From NCBI RefSeq assembly GCF_009725985.1, contig NZ_RCNR01000003.1:1-64000 (forward strand): a DNA stretch of 64,000 nt. Direction: 5' to 3'. Of the stretch, positions 51,952 to 60,081 are shown one piece after another. Both the position numbers and the translations under genes were made by a program. The stretch's first letter is position 1; every line of letters begins with the position of its first letter. The notes under the pieces were generated by a model that saw only the letters and a list, made by a program, of their open reading frames with translations, was not told the DNA's origin and searched no databases. This DNA comes from Zobellia amurskyensis (GTDB lineage: Bacteria > Bacteroidota > Bacteroidia > Flavobacteriales > Flavobacteriaceae).

Positions 51952-54279
51952 CTAGGCTCTTTCAACTTTTACTGCACATTTTTTGTAATCCGGTTCTTTG
52001 GAAATAGGGCAGAAGGAGTCTAGGGTTACATCGTTAATGAGCATGTTCTCATCAAAGAAGGGAACGAATACTTGCCCTTTTGTAGGTAAACCTCTTTCGT
52101 TGATGGATGCCGGTAGTGTACAAGAACCCCGGCGTGAGGTTATTTTAATGTTTTTTCCGTTTCTAATCCCTAAAGACTTTGCATCGTCTGGATGAAATTC
52201 CACATAGGCATTTGGCATTGCTTGATGTAGTACCGGAATTCTACGCGTCATAGAACCTGTATGCCAATGTTCTACAACACGACCTGTGTTGAGCCAAAAT
52301 GGATATTCTTGGTCTGGTTTCTCTGGGGCGTCTTCAAAAGGACGTTGCCATATAACCGCTTTGCCATCTGGTTTTCCATAGAAATGAAAATCTTCTCCAT
52401 TGGAACAAGCAGGGTCATATTTGGCATTATAACGCCATTGGGTGGACTTGCCATTTACATAAGGCCAGATAGCTCCGGACTCTTTCTTTAAGACTTCAAG
52501 TGGTGCCATGCCGTGTTTTGCACCTTCGTGAAATTGTCTGTATTCGTTGTATATTTCTTCTACGTGATTTTCTTTGCTGTAAGGGAAAAGGTCTTCGAAT
52601 CCCATTCGCCTTGCTACTTCAATAAACATCCAAGTATCTGGTGTTGCCTCTCCAGGGGATTCAACCATTTTCTGCCAATACTGTGTTCTCCGCTCAGAAT
52701 TACCATAGAGTCCACCTTTTTCAATATGCCAAGAAGCAGGGAGAATAACATCGGCTACATCTGTAGTAGGTGTAGGGAAGACGTCCGAAACCACAACGAA
52801 ACAAGATTTCTTTTCCATTGCTGGGCGGTAACGACTGGTCTTAGGCAATGAAACTAAAGGATTGGTAGCTTGTACCCATATAAAATTGATATCTCCGCGA
52901 TCTACTGCCCGGAACATTTCAGTGGCATGATAGGTAGGCTTGGATGGAATACGCTCTACAGGAACCTTCCAGATTTTAGCGGCCATTTCTCTATCTTTCT
53001 CATTCGTTACCACGCCGTGTGGTAATTTGTGAGTAAAGGTTCCCACTTCACGAGCGGTACCACAAGCAGAAGGCTGGCCCGTTAATGAAAAAGGACCGTT
53101 ACCTGGCTGCGATATTTTACCGGTAAGTAAATGAATATTATAAACAAGGTTGTTTATCCATGTTCCTCTGGTGTGTTGGTTCATTCCCATACACCAATAA
53201 GACACTACTTTTTTATTGGGATCTCCGTAAATTGCCGCTAGGTACTTTATGTCCTTTACAGAAACCTTGGAATACTTAGACACTTTTTCTGGACTGTAAT
53301 CCTTTAGGAATTCTTTATACGCCTCAAAATCTATTTTCTCTGGCTTATCCGTAAACTGAAAATTGTCTTCTAGACCATAGCCAATATTGGTAAGGCCTTT
53401 ACTAAAGCTACAATGCTTTTCAACAAAAGATTTATTGACCCATCCGTTTTGGATAATTTCATAACAAATAGCATTTGCTAGTGCTAAGTCGGTTTGGGGT
53501 TCAAATAAGATTGATTTATCGGAAGCCGTACTTGAACGTGTAGTTCGCGTAGCAAAATCAATAATTTTAGCACCACGCTTTGCTTTCTGTTCTAGCATTC
53601 TTGAGAATAGGACCGGGTGCATTTCTGCCATGTTGTTTCCCCAGGTAACAAAATAATCAGCGTGATCAATATCTTCATAACAACCCATGGGTTCATCAGC
53701 TCCAAAAGAAGTTAAGAATCCTGTTACTGCACTCGCCATACAAAGGCGTGCATTACAATCTAGGTTATTGGTCCCTATAGCCCCTTTCATGAATTTAGAA
53801 GCAATATAGCCTTCCGGTATTGTAGATTGTCCTGAAGTATACATGGCTACAGAGTCCTTACCGTTCTGGGCAATACTTTCTTTCATTTTAGAAGCAACAA
53901 GATCTAAAGCTTCACTTAATGGAGTTTCTACATATTTACCATTTTTCTTTACTAAGGCGGTTTTAAGTCTATCCTTAGATTGAATACACATGATTTGGTG
54001 GTATCCTTTTACACATAACAACCCTTTATTTACGGACGAATTAGGGTCGCCCTTTACAGCTACGGCCTTTCCGTTTTCAGTCCCTACGAGAATTCCACAA
54101 CCTACGCCACAGAATCTACACGGACCTTTTTTCCAATCCAGATTGGCGTTATCAGGAATTCCTTTCTCTTGCTCACTGGCAAATACAATACCGGGAAACA
54201 TTGATGCGGCCGCAGTAATCGCAGATAACATGGCCATTTTCTTTATAAAATTCCTTCTGTTAGTTAGAGAATCGTACAT
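51952..54279 (-). CDS. napA: Periplasmic nitrate reductase catalytic subunit NapA
   Basis: The 775-residue protein has a Tat signal (TNRRNFIKKMAMLSAITAAASM), the [4Fe-4S] site CRFCGVGCGILV...GLLCVKG, and the molybdenum Cys in NARLCMASAVTGFLTSFG (Cys near residue 180). The MGD-binding domains follow, with MGMNQHTRGTWINN, ATNPLVSLPKTSRY, and the C-terminal WLNTGRVVEHWHTGSMTRR block typical of NapA. It reduces nitrate to nitrite in the periplasm. NapD lies just upstream and the cytochromes downstream. Assignment to NapA over NasA-type enzymes is supported by the Tat signal and napD. Confidence 0.93.
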   Translation of the reverse strand: MYDSLTNRRNFIKKMAMLSAITAAASMFPGIVFASEQEKGIPDNANLDWKKGPCRFCGVGCGILVGTENGKAVAVKGDPNSSVNKGLLCVKGYHQIMCIQSKDRLKTALVKKNGKYVETPLSEALDLVASKMKESIAQNGKDSVAMYTSGQSTIPEGYIASKFMKGAIGTNNLDCNARLCMASAVTGFLTSFGADEPMGCYEDIDHADYFVTWGNNMAEMHPVLFSRMLEQKAKRGAKIIDFATRTTRSSTASDKSILFEPQTDLALANAICYEIIQNGWVNKSFVEKHCSFSKGLTNIGYGLEDNFQFTDKPEKIDFEAYKEFLKDYSPEKVSKYSKVSVKDIKYLAAIYGDPNKKVVSYWCMGMNQHTRGTWINNLVYNIHLLTGKISQPGNGPFSLTGQPSACGTAREVGTFTHKLPHGVVTNEKDREMAAKIWKVPVERIPSKPTYHATEMFRAVDRGDINFIWVQATNPLVSLPKTSRYRPAMEKKSCFVVVSDVFPTPTTDVADVILPASWHIEKGGLYGNSERRTQYWQKMVESPGEATPDTWMFIEVARRMGFEDLFPYSKENHVEEIYNEYRQFHEGAKHGMAPLEVLKKESGAIWPYVNGKSTQWRYNAKYDPACSNGEDFHFYGKPDGKAVIWQRPFEDAPEKPDQEYPFWLNTGRVVEHWHTGSMTRRIPVLHQAMPNAYVEFHPDDAKSLGIRNGKNIKITSRRGSCTLPASINERGLPTKGQVFVPFFDENMLINDVTLDSFCPISKEPDYKKCAVKVERA

Positions 54280-54290
54280 AGCTATATAAA

Positions 54291-54524
54291 TTATTGAGAG
54301 GTGTTAAAACCAGAAACTAAGGCCAGTAATTTTAGACTGCTTAGGGCTTCAATTTTTTCTTTTAGAATTTCATCTTCTTTTTCGGTATGGGTATCGGTAA
54401 CCAATACCAAAATGTTTTGGTTCTCGGCAGGAATAACTTCGCATTGACCAAGACTTACCAATGCGGTCATCAATTCTTCTTTTTTTCCTGCGATAGGGTG
54501 AGCTAGGTAGCTTTTGATAGGCAT
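54291..54524 (-). CDS. napD: NapD-type Tat-signal chaperone
   Basis: The 77-residue protein begins MPIKSYLAHPIAGKKEELMTALVSLGQCEVIPAENQNILVLVTD and has the ferredoxin-like beta-alpha-beta fold expected of NapD, which binds the twin-Arg leader of NapA before export. It is the first gene of the nap operon, 11 bp before napA. Identity is weak by motif but strong by size and place. Confidence 0.8.
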   Translation of the reverse strand: MPIKSYLAHPIAGKKEELMTALVSLGQCEVIPAENQNILVLVTDTHTEKEDEILKEKIEALSSLKLLALVSGFNTSQ

Positions 54525-54841
54525 TCTGGGTCGGTTATATTTGTTTGAAAACCAGTAGTTTTCATTAACAGTTATTTAACTATTTAACAAAAATAGGTCA
54601 GTATTGTTCTTAAAAAGATGATAAATGTCATAGACTGAATAATAAAGCAATCGCTATATTTGAATGGAAATAACGATTGCTCGTTATTTATTCTCTCGTC
54701 ATACATAGGATTGTTTTGCGAAGGAATTTGAATTGTAAATATTACTTTGATTTTAAGGTTTTTGTTGTTACTGATGTGCTTGTATAAGTTTGTTGGTATC
54801 TAAAATCATTTCATCTATTAAAATAAGAAGGCACGAGAAAA
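54525..54841. promoter_or_regulatory. Divergent nap/moe promoter region with central FNR-type site
   Basis: A minus-strand -7 box (TATTTTTG on that strand, 54588-54595) faces napD, and a plus-strand -7 box (TATATTTG, 54655-54662) faces moeA. Midway lies ATGATAAATGTCAT (54618-54631), with TGA-N6-TCA half-site geometry like FNR/CRP-family sites. Its centre is about 42-44 bp from each predicted start. A 9-bp hairpin (AAATAACGA 54668-54676 / TCGTTATTT 54681-54689) begins near the moeA transcript start, leaving a leader of about 170 bases with no coding content. Confidence 0.6.
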
Positions 54842-56023
54842 ATGGTAGATACTACTACAGCGTTGGATTTGGTTTTGCGGCATGGCTCGCTCAATACCGA
54901 ATTTTTTGAGGTAGACCTGAAAGATGCTTTAGACTATGTTGTAGCCAAAGATGTTACTTCAAAAATAGATATGCCACCATTCAGGCAATCGGCTATGGAT
55001 GGTTATGCACTGCATTTGTACGATGATTTTACATATACAGTGGTAGGGGAATTACAGGCCGGTGATAACAATGATCCCATTTTACGTAAAGGCGAAGCTG
55101 TCCGCATCTTTACGGGAGCACCTGTTCCCACTTCTGCAAATACGGTAGTCATGCAAGAAAGAGTAACCGTAGATGGTAATAAGATTATCATAGAAGAACC
55201 CCCGAAGGTGAATACGAACATCAGACCCAAAGCGGAACAAATAAAAGTAGGAGGTATTGCCATAAACAAAGGAACTACGATCAAAGGGGTTCATATCGGA
55301 TTTTTAGCGAGTTTGGGGGTTACTAAGATTATAGTTTCTAAAAAACCATCGGTGGCCATTGTCGTTACTGGAAACGAATTAGTGGCTCCGGGCATGCATT
55401 TATCCTATGGTGAGATATACGAATCTAATGGCGCGATGCTAACGGCTGTGCTAAACGAACTAGGTTACAAAAACACTTCTGTGGTCACTATTAAGGACGA
55501 TTATGATACAACTAAAAATGTATTAAAAGATACTTTAGGAAAATACGATGTTGTTATTGTTACAGGCGGTGTATCCGTAGGGGATTATGATTTTGTTGGA
55601 AAAGCATTTAACGCCATTGGCGTACAAGAGATTTTTTATAAGGTGAAACAAAAACCAGGAAAACCGTTGTTTTTCGGTAAAAAAGAAGGAGCATCAGTAT
55701 TTGGGCTTCCTGGAAACCCAGCGGCTGCGCTTAGTTGTTTTTATATCTACGTGTATCCTCTTTTAAAGAAGTATGAAGGAGCCGAGCATATGAGCCTTCC
55801 GGCTATTTTTTTGCCTTTGTTATCTGCTTACACGACAAAAGGAACTCAGGCACAATTTTTAAAGGCAAGAATAGAAGGTGCCGGAGTGCGCATTTTAGGA
55901 GGACAGAGTTCTGCTATGGTACGGGCTTTTGGAGATGCCAACGCACTGGTTTGCTTACCTGAGAATTCTACGGAACTTAATAAAGGTCAGAAAGTAAAAA
56001 CACTACTATTACCTACCAAATAA
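54842..56023 (+). CDS. moeA: Molybdopterin molybdenumtransferase MoeA
   Basis: The 393-residue protein follows MoeA in order: ALDYVVAKDVTSKIDMPPFRQSAMDGYAL (residues about 28-56), VRIFTGAPVPTSANTVVMQE (about 86-105), the catalytic MoCF-biosynthesis domain with VVTGNELV, YESNGAMLTAVLNELG, DVVIVTGGVSVGDYDFV and KPGKPLFFGKK, GLPGNPAAALSCFYIYV, and a C-terminal beta domain. It inserts molybdenum into adenylylated molybdopterin, needed for NapA. It begins the three-gene moe/mod/moa operon divergent from nap. Confidence 0.95.
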   Translation: MVDTTTALDLVLRHGSLNTEFFEVDLKDALDYVVAKDVTSKIDMPPFRQSAMDGYALHLYDDFTYTVVGELQAGDNNDPILRKGEAVRIFTGAPVPTSANTVVMQERVTVDGNKIIIEEPPKVNTNIRPKAEQIKVGGIAINKGTTIKGVHIGFLASLGVTKIIVSKKPSVAIVVTGNELVAPGMHLSYGEIYESNGAMLTAVLNELGYKNTSVVTIKDDYDTTKNVLKDTLGKYDVVIVTGGVSVGDYDFVGKAFNAIGVQEIFYKVKQKPGKPLFFGKKEGASVFGLPGNPAAALSCFYIYVYPLLKKYEGAEHMSLPAIFLPLLSAYTTKGTQAQFLKARIEGAGVRILGGQSSAMVRAFGDANALVCLPENSTELNKGQKVKTLLLPTK

Positions 56024-56032
56024 CAGTTTGTT

Positions 56033-56374
56033 ATGAACGATTACAAGATAAAAAGTAGGATTTGGATTGAAGTAGGGGATAATGTTTTGCTTGGCGAGGG
56101 TAGAGTGCGTTTACTAAAAGAAATTGAGGCACAAGGCTCATTGTCAAAAGCGGCAAAATCTATAGGTATGTCTTATAAAAAAGCATGGACGCTAATAGAT
56201 GCCGTTAATAAATCAGCAAAAGAAGCTGTGGTAACTACATCTGTTGGTGGGCAAAAAGGAGGTGGGACGGTTATTACACCCTATGGTAAAAACCTAATAG
56301 CAGCTTTTGAACAAATCAACAAAAAGTGTTGGGAATTTCTTGACGAAGAGTTTGAGACCCTAAACGGAATTTAA
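56033..56374 (+). CDS. ModE N-terminal-type winged-helix regulator without molybdate domain
   Basis: The 113-residue protein is the DNA-binding part of ModE/LysR-like molybdate regulators: RIWIEVGDNVLLGEGRVRLLKEIEAQGSLSKAAKSIGMSYKKAWTLIDAVNK (about residues 9-60) then GGQKGGGTVITPYGKNLIAAF. The C-terminal MOP (TOBE) molybdate-binding domains are absent, so it cannot sense molybdate like E. coli ModE. It lies 9 bp after moeA and may regulate this or the facing nap operon. Confidence 0.87.
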   Translation: MNDYKIKSRIWIEVGDNVLLGEGRVRLLKEIEAQGSLSKAAKSIGMSYKKAWTLIDAVNKSAKEAVVTTSVGGQKGGGTVITPYGKNLIAAFEQINKKCWEFLDEEFETLNGI

Positions 56375-56468
56375 GAAAAACGAATCAGGATTACTTCTTT
56401 AGCAGAGGACCTATAGAATTAATAAAAGTAACATCATAAATTTATAGTAAAGAAAATAGCATTAAAAA

Positions 56469-56909
56469 ATGAGCACTACTTATAAAAACGTATTTAAACA
56501 AGGCGCTATTTCTTCGACATTTATAGCGGAATCTATTGCCAAACATCAATCTAAAACCAATATTGGTGCGCATAATATTTTTCTAGGCCAAGTACGGGAA
56601 GATGTTGTAGACGATAAAAAAGTTGCTGCAATCGAGTATACCGCATATGAAGACATGGCGAATAAAAAATTTCATGATATAAGAGAAGCTACTTTTGAAA
56701 AGTTCAATCTTACCTGCATGCATATCTACCATAGTTTGGGAAAGGTAAAATCTGGAGAGATATGCCTATTCGTTTTTGTGTCATCTCCCAGGCGAAAAGA
56801 AGTCTTTAAAGCGTTGGAATATGTGGTAGAGGCCATTAAGGCGGATGTGCCTGTTTTTGGAAAGGAAATATTTGAGGATGAATCTTCTCAATGGAAAGTA
56901 AACAGCTAG
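56469..56909 (+). CDS. moaE: Molybdopterin synthase large subunit MoaE
   Basis: The 146-residue protein fits MoaE: GAHNIFLGQVREDVVDDKKVAAIEYTAYEDMANKKFHDI, CMHIYHSLGKVKSGEICLFVFVSSPRRKEVFKALEYVVEAIKADVPVFGKEIFED with the catalytic Lys in FGKE (about residue 136). MoaE with thiocarboxylated MoaD converts cyclic pyranopterin phosphate to molybdopterin. MoaD, MoaA and MoaC are not in the window. The stop is followed by a strongly structured stretch at 56972-57032. Confidence 0.92.
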   Translation: MSTTYKNVFKQGAISSTFIAESIAKHQSKTNIGAHNIFLGQVREDVVDDKKVAAIEYTAYEDMANKKFHDIREATFEKFNLTCMHIYHSLGKVKSGEICLFVFVSSPRRKEVFKALEYVVEAIKADVPVFGKEIFEDESSQWKVNS

Positions 56910-56971
56910 CCGTATGGTAGCTGGCACTCGGTATTCTCCAAAATTCCCTATTGTGATGCTCTGGACGACAG

Positions 56972-57032
56972 TAAGAGAGTTTGTTGAATAGAGAGTCTCT
57001 ATAATAAGGTTTTCGGGTGGCGAACTCTCTTA
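56972..57032. repeat. Nested inverted repeats after moaE
   Basis: TAAGAGAGTT (56972-56981) pairs with AACTCTCTTA (57023-57032), and inside the loop ATAGAGA / TCTCTAT (56988-57002) forms a second palindrome around one G. The outer stem is 10 bp with a 41-base loop. There is no T-run after it on the plus strand, so it is not a simple terminator; a structured RNA or operator is possible. Confidence 0.5.
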
Positions 57033-57095
57033 GTATGAAAGGACATTGCTTTGATCATAGGGAAATTGGCTCTATATGTTGAGGTAGTTGTATTC

Positions 57096-58388
57096 TTAGT
57101 TTGATGCTTTACCCAAATTTGTTTTAAAAAGATTTGGATTGATCGTTAGTTGAATCCATCCCCAGTTGTTTGTATTATCACTTGGTCTGCCACCTTTTAT
57201 AAGAGTCATACTATATGAAGCAAACATGTGGGAATAGCCTACATTTAGCTTTACATTCTTCATTAAGGCTTGTGTATATACCAAATCTAATTCCGTTCCT
57301 AAATAAGCATCAGCGTCTCCGGTAAGCTCTGCATTGGCGCTAAAATAATGTCCTTTTAGCAATAGGTTCGATTTTTCGCCCGTGGTAAAGACAATTTTTC
57401 CGTACACATTATTAAGTCCGACATTGTTAGCATGGTTGCCTACATAAAAATAATCCATGAATCCATTAAACTTGTGATTGGTCCCATAAAGAGGGAAGAA
57501 AGATTTGTTCTTGGTGTCGCCGTCTTGATTGGTTCCGCTTAAAAGTTCAACACCTAATCCGTAGAGAAATTTATTAGATGTATAAGTAGCCTCTAAAGCC
57601 AATTGATATGCTGCTAAATCTGTCGTTGCGTTTGCTTTCCCAAATTGATAATAAGCACTACCGGCAAAATGTACTTTTTGTACTGGGAACTTGAAGTAAG
57701 CACCTGTAGTCTGTCTATAGGAAACGCCGTCTGCAATATCACTGGCATCACCGGTAAAATCTTGAAACCCCGTATTTAGAAAAAGAAAGCTCACGGAACT
57801 TTTCTCCCAAGATTGTTTTAGGTATGCATACTGCATGGATTTATAAGTGAAAAAACCTTGAATATTGTATGCCGTTCCTTCGTTACTTGCCGCTTCTTGG
57901 CTAAAGGCCCCACCTAAGTCAATCATAAAATCATCCTTCTTGTAGCTTATGATGGCAGCATCATGAAAACGTCCTTGCATGGCCCAGTCCAAACCGCCAA
58001 AAATACGTTGGTCGTCATAGGATATTACTTGTCTACCTAGCTTGGCGGACCAATTTTCATTGAATTGCAATTGTGCCCAAGCTTGAAATAAAGAGAAAGA
58101 ATCGTTTCCGTCTATCGCTAAAATTTGTCGGGTGTCTCCCCAAGTGCTCACATCCTGTACCGCAATGAACAGTTTTAGTTTTTCTGCGGAATAACCAATA
58201 TTAAGACGGGTACGTTGGTTTACGAACGCTGCGGGATCGGCATCAGTTGGAAAAAGGTTATTATATCCGTGGCGATATTCAAATCGCGCGCGTACATCCG
58301 CATCAACTTCAAGTATTTGCGCTGCTATTGGAGTAAAATTGAAAATAAATAAAAATAGAATACCTATCTGAAGTCTTCGTATGGTCAT
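57096..58388 (-). CDS. Alginate_export-type outer-membrane porin
   Basis: The 430-residue protein has a signal peptide (cleaved near AAQ, residue 23). The rest is beta-strand-rich: LEVDADVRARFEYRHGYNNLFP, NQRTRLNIGYSAEKLKLFIAVQDVSTWGDTRQI, NENWSAKLGRQVISYDDQRIFGGLDWAMQGRFHDAAIISYKK, ending in a strand with YSHMFASYSMT. The QDVR-W and RQ-l-YDDQR-fG--DW patterns are those of the Alginate_export (AlgE-like) porin family. Because it lies convergent to the moe operon in a nitrate-reduction region, it may pass small anions, but that is a guess. Confidence 0.8.
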   Translation of the reverse strand: MTIRRLQIGILFLFIFNFTPIAAQILEVDADVRARFEYRHGYNNLFPTDADPAAFVNQRTRLNIGYSAEKLKLFIAVQDVSTWGDTRQILAIDGNDSFSLFQAWAQLQFNENWSAKLGRQVISYDDQRIFGGLDWAMQGRFHDAAIISYKKDDFMIDLGGAFSQEAASNEGTAYNIQGFFTYKSMQYAYLKQSWEKSSVSFLFLNTGFQDFTGDASDIADGVSYRQTTGAYFKFPVQKVHFAGSAYYQFGKANATTDLAAYQLALEATYTSNKFLYGLGVELLSGTNQDGDTKNKSFFPLYGTNHKFNGFMDYFYVGNHANNVGLNNVYGKIVFTTGEKSNLLLKGHYFSANAELTGDADAYLGTELDLVYTQALMKNVKLNVGYSHMFASYSMTLIKGGRPSDNTNNWGWIQLTINPNLFKTNLGKASN

Positions 58389-58472
58389 AATAGCAGTTTG
58401 TTACATATGGCAACAAAGGTTCGCTATTTCAATTTCAATAAATATGATATTTGTCACTTAAGTGAGTCGGTT

Positions 58473-58922
58473 CTAAACACCCGGATTCCAACCAATGGCA
58501 ATTGCCACTTGCTTTTTCTCCTTTATAATAGAACGTATCATATAAGGTCTGTTGACATCTACGTTTTGAATATTTTCGGCAATAGGTTTGCCATCTATTA
58601 AAACATTCCCTTCAAAATTTTTCAGGGGTTGATGACCTAATCCATATCTATTATCTTCTACTAATAATAACATCAGCATTTTATCTGGATTAGCAGTGGA
58701 GCAATATATACCAATGTCATCCCATAGATACACATTGTTGTTTGTGTTTTTAATGGGTTCTATGCGAGAAGCCTCTCCCAATATGTTTTTTAGTACCGTG
58801 TAATTGGTAGGAAAGGTAATACTGGTATTATTCAGAAAAATTTCAGTGGCTGTGCACTCTACTGTAATAGAAGTGTTCTTTTTTTTTCTCTTACTCGGAT
58901 CTCTAAAGTCAAAAATACCCAT
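58473..58922 (-). CDS. Unrecognised soluble protein
   Basis: I prefer the start at 58922 (MGIFDFRDPSKRKKK); a start 9 bases upstream is in frame. The 149-residue protein has a basic head, then beta-rich segments (SITVECTATEIFLNNTSITFP, NNVYLWDDIGIYCSTANPDKMLMLLLVED) and GNVLIDGKPIAENIQNVD. No signal peptide, so cytoplasmic. A family is not recognised beyond an impression of a small immunity-like or regulatory domain, so I assign no function. Confidence 0.55.
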   Translation of the reverse strand: MGIFDFRDPSKRKKKNTSITVECTATEIFLNNTSITFPTNYTVLKNILGEASRIEPIKNTNNNVYLWDDIGIYCSTANPDKMLMLLLVEDNRYGLGHQPLKNFEGNVLIDGKPIAENIQNVDVNRPYMIRSIIKEKKQVAIAIGWNPGV

Positions 58923-58980
58923 ACAATGCAAGTTATTTCTTTTTTAAGGATAATCGGATTATTTAAGATTATTCTATTTT

Positions 58981-59006
58981 TTAAGCAGGTCGGTTTTAAG
59001 GGGAGC
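58981..59006. repeat. Third, weaker copy of the IS-end-like motif
   Basis: AGCAGGTCGGTTTTAAGGGG shares CGGTTT and the AAGGGG-A run, with a similar layout, with the motifs at 3616-3645 and 24587-24620. It is less similar than they are to each other. It lies between the unknown ORF and the amino-sugar operon starting at 59050. Confidence 0.35.
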
Positions 59007-59049
59007 TTACAGAATAAATAACGACTATGAGCTAGAACGTGTCTATTAA

Positions 59050-60057
59050 TTAAAGATTAATAGCTTGCCCCTTCTCAGAAGAAATATATGCTGCATTTAC
59101 AATATCTAATACTACTTGTCCTTCTAATATTCCCGGTTTAGGAGTAGTGCGAGTTTTAATGCAATTTATAAAATGTTCCATTTGTCGAGTATATATAACT
59201 TGATCACAGTGATCTTCCCGTTCTGGCAAATCAGGTGTAATTTTTTCAGAAAACTCTACTCCCTTTTTTAACTTTAACAAGGTAGGGAATAGACTTGCAT
59301 AGCCTTTTGTGCCAAATACTCCTGTACTTGCTTCTGGTCCATCCATATGCGGATGCCACCAACCACTTTCAATAATGCTTTCGGTTCCATTATCCCAAGT
59401 AATTAGGATAATGCCGGTATCATCTACATTGTAATTACCGAATTGTGTGGAAATTCGAGCGTAAACCTTAGTGGGTTTAGGGTCTCCCAGTAGATATCTT
59501 GCTGTATCTATGGCATGAACGCCCATGTCTGCGAGTGCACCCCCACCGGCTAAATCTTTATTAGTAAACCATCCTTCCGGTCCCCAGTTTTCATGGATAC
59601 CGTAACCCTTAGTCTTAAAAATCTTACCGAGTGTTCCGGCATCAATAGCTTCTTTGATATAATTAGTGTCAGTATCAAAACGCCACATATGACCCACCAT
59701 CACCAATTGATTGTTTGCTTTGGCTGCGGCATCAATTTGAAAACCTTCTTTAGGATTCATTCCCATAGGTTTTTCAAGAAAAACATCCTTTCCACTTTTT
59801 AAAAATGAAATAGCATAAGGTGCATGAAATTGATTTGGGGTACTTATGATAACACCATCAATTTCGTTATTGTCCGTAACCTTTGAAATATCTGTATAGA
59901 ATTCCTTGATGCTGTACTTAATGGCAAATTTTTTAGCACTTTCAATGTGTTTGGAAATTACACAAACTATTTCCACATTAGAAATAGTTTGCAAACCTCG
60001 TGCATGATAGTCTGCAATGTACCCAACTCCGATAAGTGCTATTTTAATGGTATTCAT
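59050..60057 (-). CDS. Gfo/Idh/MocA-family sugar dehydrogenase
   Basis: The 335-residue protein has a Rossmann NAD site (IALIGVGYIADYHARGL, residues 6-22), DGVIISTPNQFHAPYAISFLKSGKDVFLEKPMGMNPKEG with the conserved EKP Lys, and the C-terminal GGGALADMGVHAIDTARYLLG with the conserved His. No leader is present, so it is cytosolic, unlike the GH109 protein at 10.9 kb. It is the third gene of the GH2/DegT/Gfo operon. A sugar ring oxidoreductase, possibly making a keto sugar for the aminotransferase, is inferred. Confidence 0.88.
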   Translation of the reverse strand: MNTIKIALIGVGYIADYHARGLQTISNVEIVCVISKHIESAKKFAIKYSIKEFYTDISKVTDNNEIDGVIISTPNQFHAPYAISFLKSGKDVFLEKPMGMNPKEGFQIDAAAKANNQLVMVGHMWRFDTDTNYIKEAIDAGTLGKIFKTKGYGIHENWGPEGWFTNKDLAGGGALADMGVHAIDTARYLLGDPKPTKVYARISTQFGNYNVDDTGIILITWDNGTESIIESGWWHPHMDGPEASTGVFGTKGYASLFPTLLKLKKGVEFSEKITPDLPEREDHCDQVIYTRQMEHFINCIKTRTTPKPGILEGQVVLDIVNAAYISSEKGQAINL

Positions 60058-60081
60058 AAAATATATGTGTTAAAATGAACT

